Part shown: positions 6,887-7,554 of the stretch, in pieces | Layout of the letters: every line of letters begins with the position of its first letter | Position numbering within the stretch: position 1 is the first letter of the stretch | Source: Novosphingobium sp. | GTDB lineage: Bacteria > Pseudomonadota > Alphaproteobacteria > Sphingomonadales > Sphingomonadaceae | DNA length: 7,554 bases | Direction of reading: 5' to 3' | NCBI GenBank assembly: GCA_009885425.1 | Contig: VFKS01000517.1 | Coordinates: 1-7,554, forward strand | The notes under the pieces: generated by a model | The model's input: the letters and a program-made list of their open reading frames with translations, nothing else | Told to the model about the DNA's origin: nothing | Databases searched by the model: none | Translations under genes and position numbers: made by a program

Positions 6887-7420
6887 TTATTCGGCTGCGG
6901 GGGCGGGCGGCGCGAACATGTAAGGGGCAAGGTGCATCAGGTAGTCGGTCTTGCCCAATTCGATCCCCTGCGCGCGCAAGACTGCATAGGTCATCGCGGC
7001 GTGGAAATAGAAGTTCGGGACGGCAAACCCGGTCAGGAACGCGGTGCCATCGCAGCGCAGCCCGGCGCCATTGGGGAAAGTCAGCACCACCTCGTTTGCG
7101 GCGCCGGCATCGAACTCGGCGGGATCGATCGACTTCAGAAAGTCGATGGTCTTGTCACAGCGTGCTTTGAGATCGGCAAAGTTCGCTTCGGTGTCTGGCA
7201 TGGCCGGTGGCTCAGTGCCGGTCAGCCGCGCGGCGACTCCCTTTGCCGCATCCGAAGCAATCTGGATCTGGCGGGACAGCGGCAGCATATCGGGCACCAA
7301 CCGCGCTTCGATCAGCTTCGCCTCGTCGCCTTGCGCAGCGGCCTTGTCGAGCCAGGCCGTCATATTGCCGAGCATCGAAATGAAGCCGGGCACGGCCGAC
7401 TGGTAAAGCGAATAGGACAT
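6887..7420 (-). CDS. DUF1993 domain protein
   Basis: A 177-residue soluble protein matching the DUF1993 family (PF09351), which I recognise from its pattern; the family is related in fold to the DinB/YfiT four-helix bundles and has no established function. Typical stretches are MSYSLYQSAVPGFISMLGN (1-19), LVPDMLPLSRQIQIASD (41-57), VPNFYFHAAMTYAVLRAQG (134-152) and ELGKTDYL (154-161). His140 is the clearest candidate for a metal-binding residue by analogy with DinB-like proteins, but a full three-His site is not obvious. The tail MFAPPAPAAE is probably disordered. GGGAGA seven bases before the ATG is a good Shine-Dalgarno. Length is normal for the family. It is the first gene of the minus-strand operon and faces mutM. 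A link to quinone synthesis or DNA repair rests on position only. Confidence 0.88.
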   Translation of the reverse strand: MSYSLYQSAVPGFISMLGNMTAWLDKAAAQGDEAKLIEARLVPDMLPLSRQIQIASDAAKGVAARLTGTEPPAMPDTEANFADLKARCDKTIDFLKSIDPAEFDAGAANEVVLTFPNGAGLRCDGTAFLTGFAVPNFYFHAAMTYAVLRAQGIELGKTDYLMHLAPYMFAPPAPAAE

Positions 7421-7427
7421 GGTTGAT

Positions 7428-7433
7428 TCTCCC
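7428..7433 (-). promoter_or_regulatory. Shine-Dalgarno of the DUF1993 gene
   Basis: GGGAGA on the minus strand with a seven-base spacer to the ATG at 7420. This is the clearest ribosome binding site of the minus-strand operon, in keeping with an operon-leading gene. Confidence 0.7.
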
Positions 7434-7444
7434 GGTGTTGGTCT

Positions 7445-7482
7445 TTGACAGCGGCGCTAGCCGAGCTGCAGTTCAGTTGCAA
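7445..7482. promoter_or_regulatory. possible overlapping divergent promoters between the DUF1993 gene and mutM
   Basis: On the plus strand a perfect -35 hexamer TTGACA (7445-7450) could serve mutM, but the -10 is weak (TGCAGT at 7467-7472, 16-base spacer). On the minus strand TTGCAA (7482-7477) and TAGCGC (7459-7454), 17 bases apart, could serve the DUF1993 operon; both match poorly. An imperfect dyad (7449-7455 with 7460-7468, loop GCTA) lies among these elements. The 108-base divergent spacer must hold the start signals for at least mutM, but their exact places are uncertain. Confidence 0.3.
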
Positions 7483-7528
7483 TGCGAAACCAATTGCCGA
7501 GCAGTCGCAGCTTGCCTACCCACCGGCC

Positions 7529-7554
7529 ATGCCAGAGCTTCCTGAAGTTGAAAC
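7529..7554 (+). CDS. mutM: MutM/Fpg, formamidopyrimidine-DNA glycosylase, first nine codons only
   Basis: Only the start is present: ATG at 7529 followed by codons for PELPEVE and an incomplete Thr codon, giving MPELPEVET. This N-terminus is the signature of MutM/Fpg, the glycosylase/AP lyase that removes 8-oxoguanine and ring-opened purines; Pro2 is the catalytic nucleophile and Glu3 takes part in catalysis. The related endonuclease VIII begins MPEGPE instead. The bases just before the ATG (CTACCCACCGGCC) lack a purine-rich Shine-Dalgarno, so initiation may be weak. The gene is divergent from the ubi operon, a neighbourhood common in Alphaproteobacteria. The rest lies outside the window. Confidence 0.88.

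Noticed and set aside
6823..6930. A 36-codon N-terminal extension of UbiE
   Set aside because: It runs into the end of the DUF1993 gene, is low-complexity (Pro/Arg-rich), and the ATG at 6822 has a Shine-Dalgarno and gives the normal UbiE N-terminus.

Overview
The window looks like chromosome of an alphaproteobacterium, most likely of the order Sphingomonadales (Erythrobacter, Novosphingobium or Sphingomonas type). The evidence is a GC-rich, strongly biased codon use, a TonB-dependent receptor that begins and ends in the style of that group, a TPR-sulfotransferase beside it, and divergent mutM and ubiE/ubiB genes, a neighbourhood familiar in Alphaproteobacteria. No rRNA, tRNA, CRISPR array, transposase or prophage gene is visible.

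Left half, plus strand: the 3' part of a TPR-repeat sulfotransferase (1-1490, open at the left edge) is followed after 109 bases by a complete outer-membrane TonB-dependent receptor (1600-4125). The receptor has its own Shine-Dalgarno and possibly its own promoter. A perfect 17-bp stem terminator (4146-4183) closes this side and serves the converging operon as well.

Right half, minus strand, read right to left: a DUF1993-type protein (7420-6887), ubiE (6822-6091), ubiB (6021-4471) and an unidentified 92-residue protein (4466-4188), ending at the shared terminator. UbiE is the C-methyltransferase of ubiquinone synthesis and UbiB is the membrane-attached atypical kinase/ATPase needed for the same pathway, so the core of this operon makes the respiratory quinone. 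At the right edge the first nine codons of mutM (formamidopyrimidine-DNA glycosylase) begin on the plus strand from 7529, divergent from the DUF1993 gene across a 108-base spacer.

The genes are mostly ordinary housekeeping and accessory genes. The points most worth following are the sulfotransferase/receptor pairing, four closely spaced cysteine pairs in the receptor, the small acidic protein tightly coupled to ubiB where other alphaproteobacteria often have coaBC, and the DUF1993 gene placed between mutM and ubiE. I found no clear evidence for a wholly new system. Every gap between genes is shorter than 110 bases.
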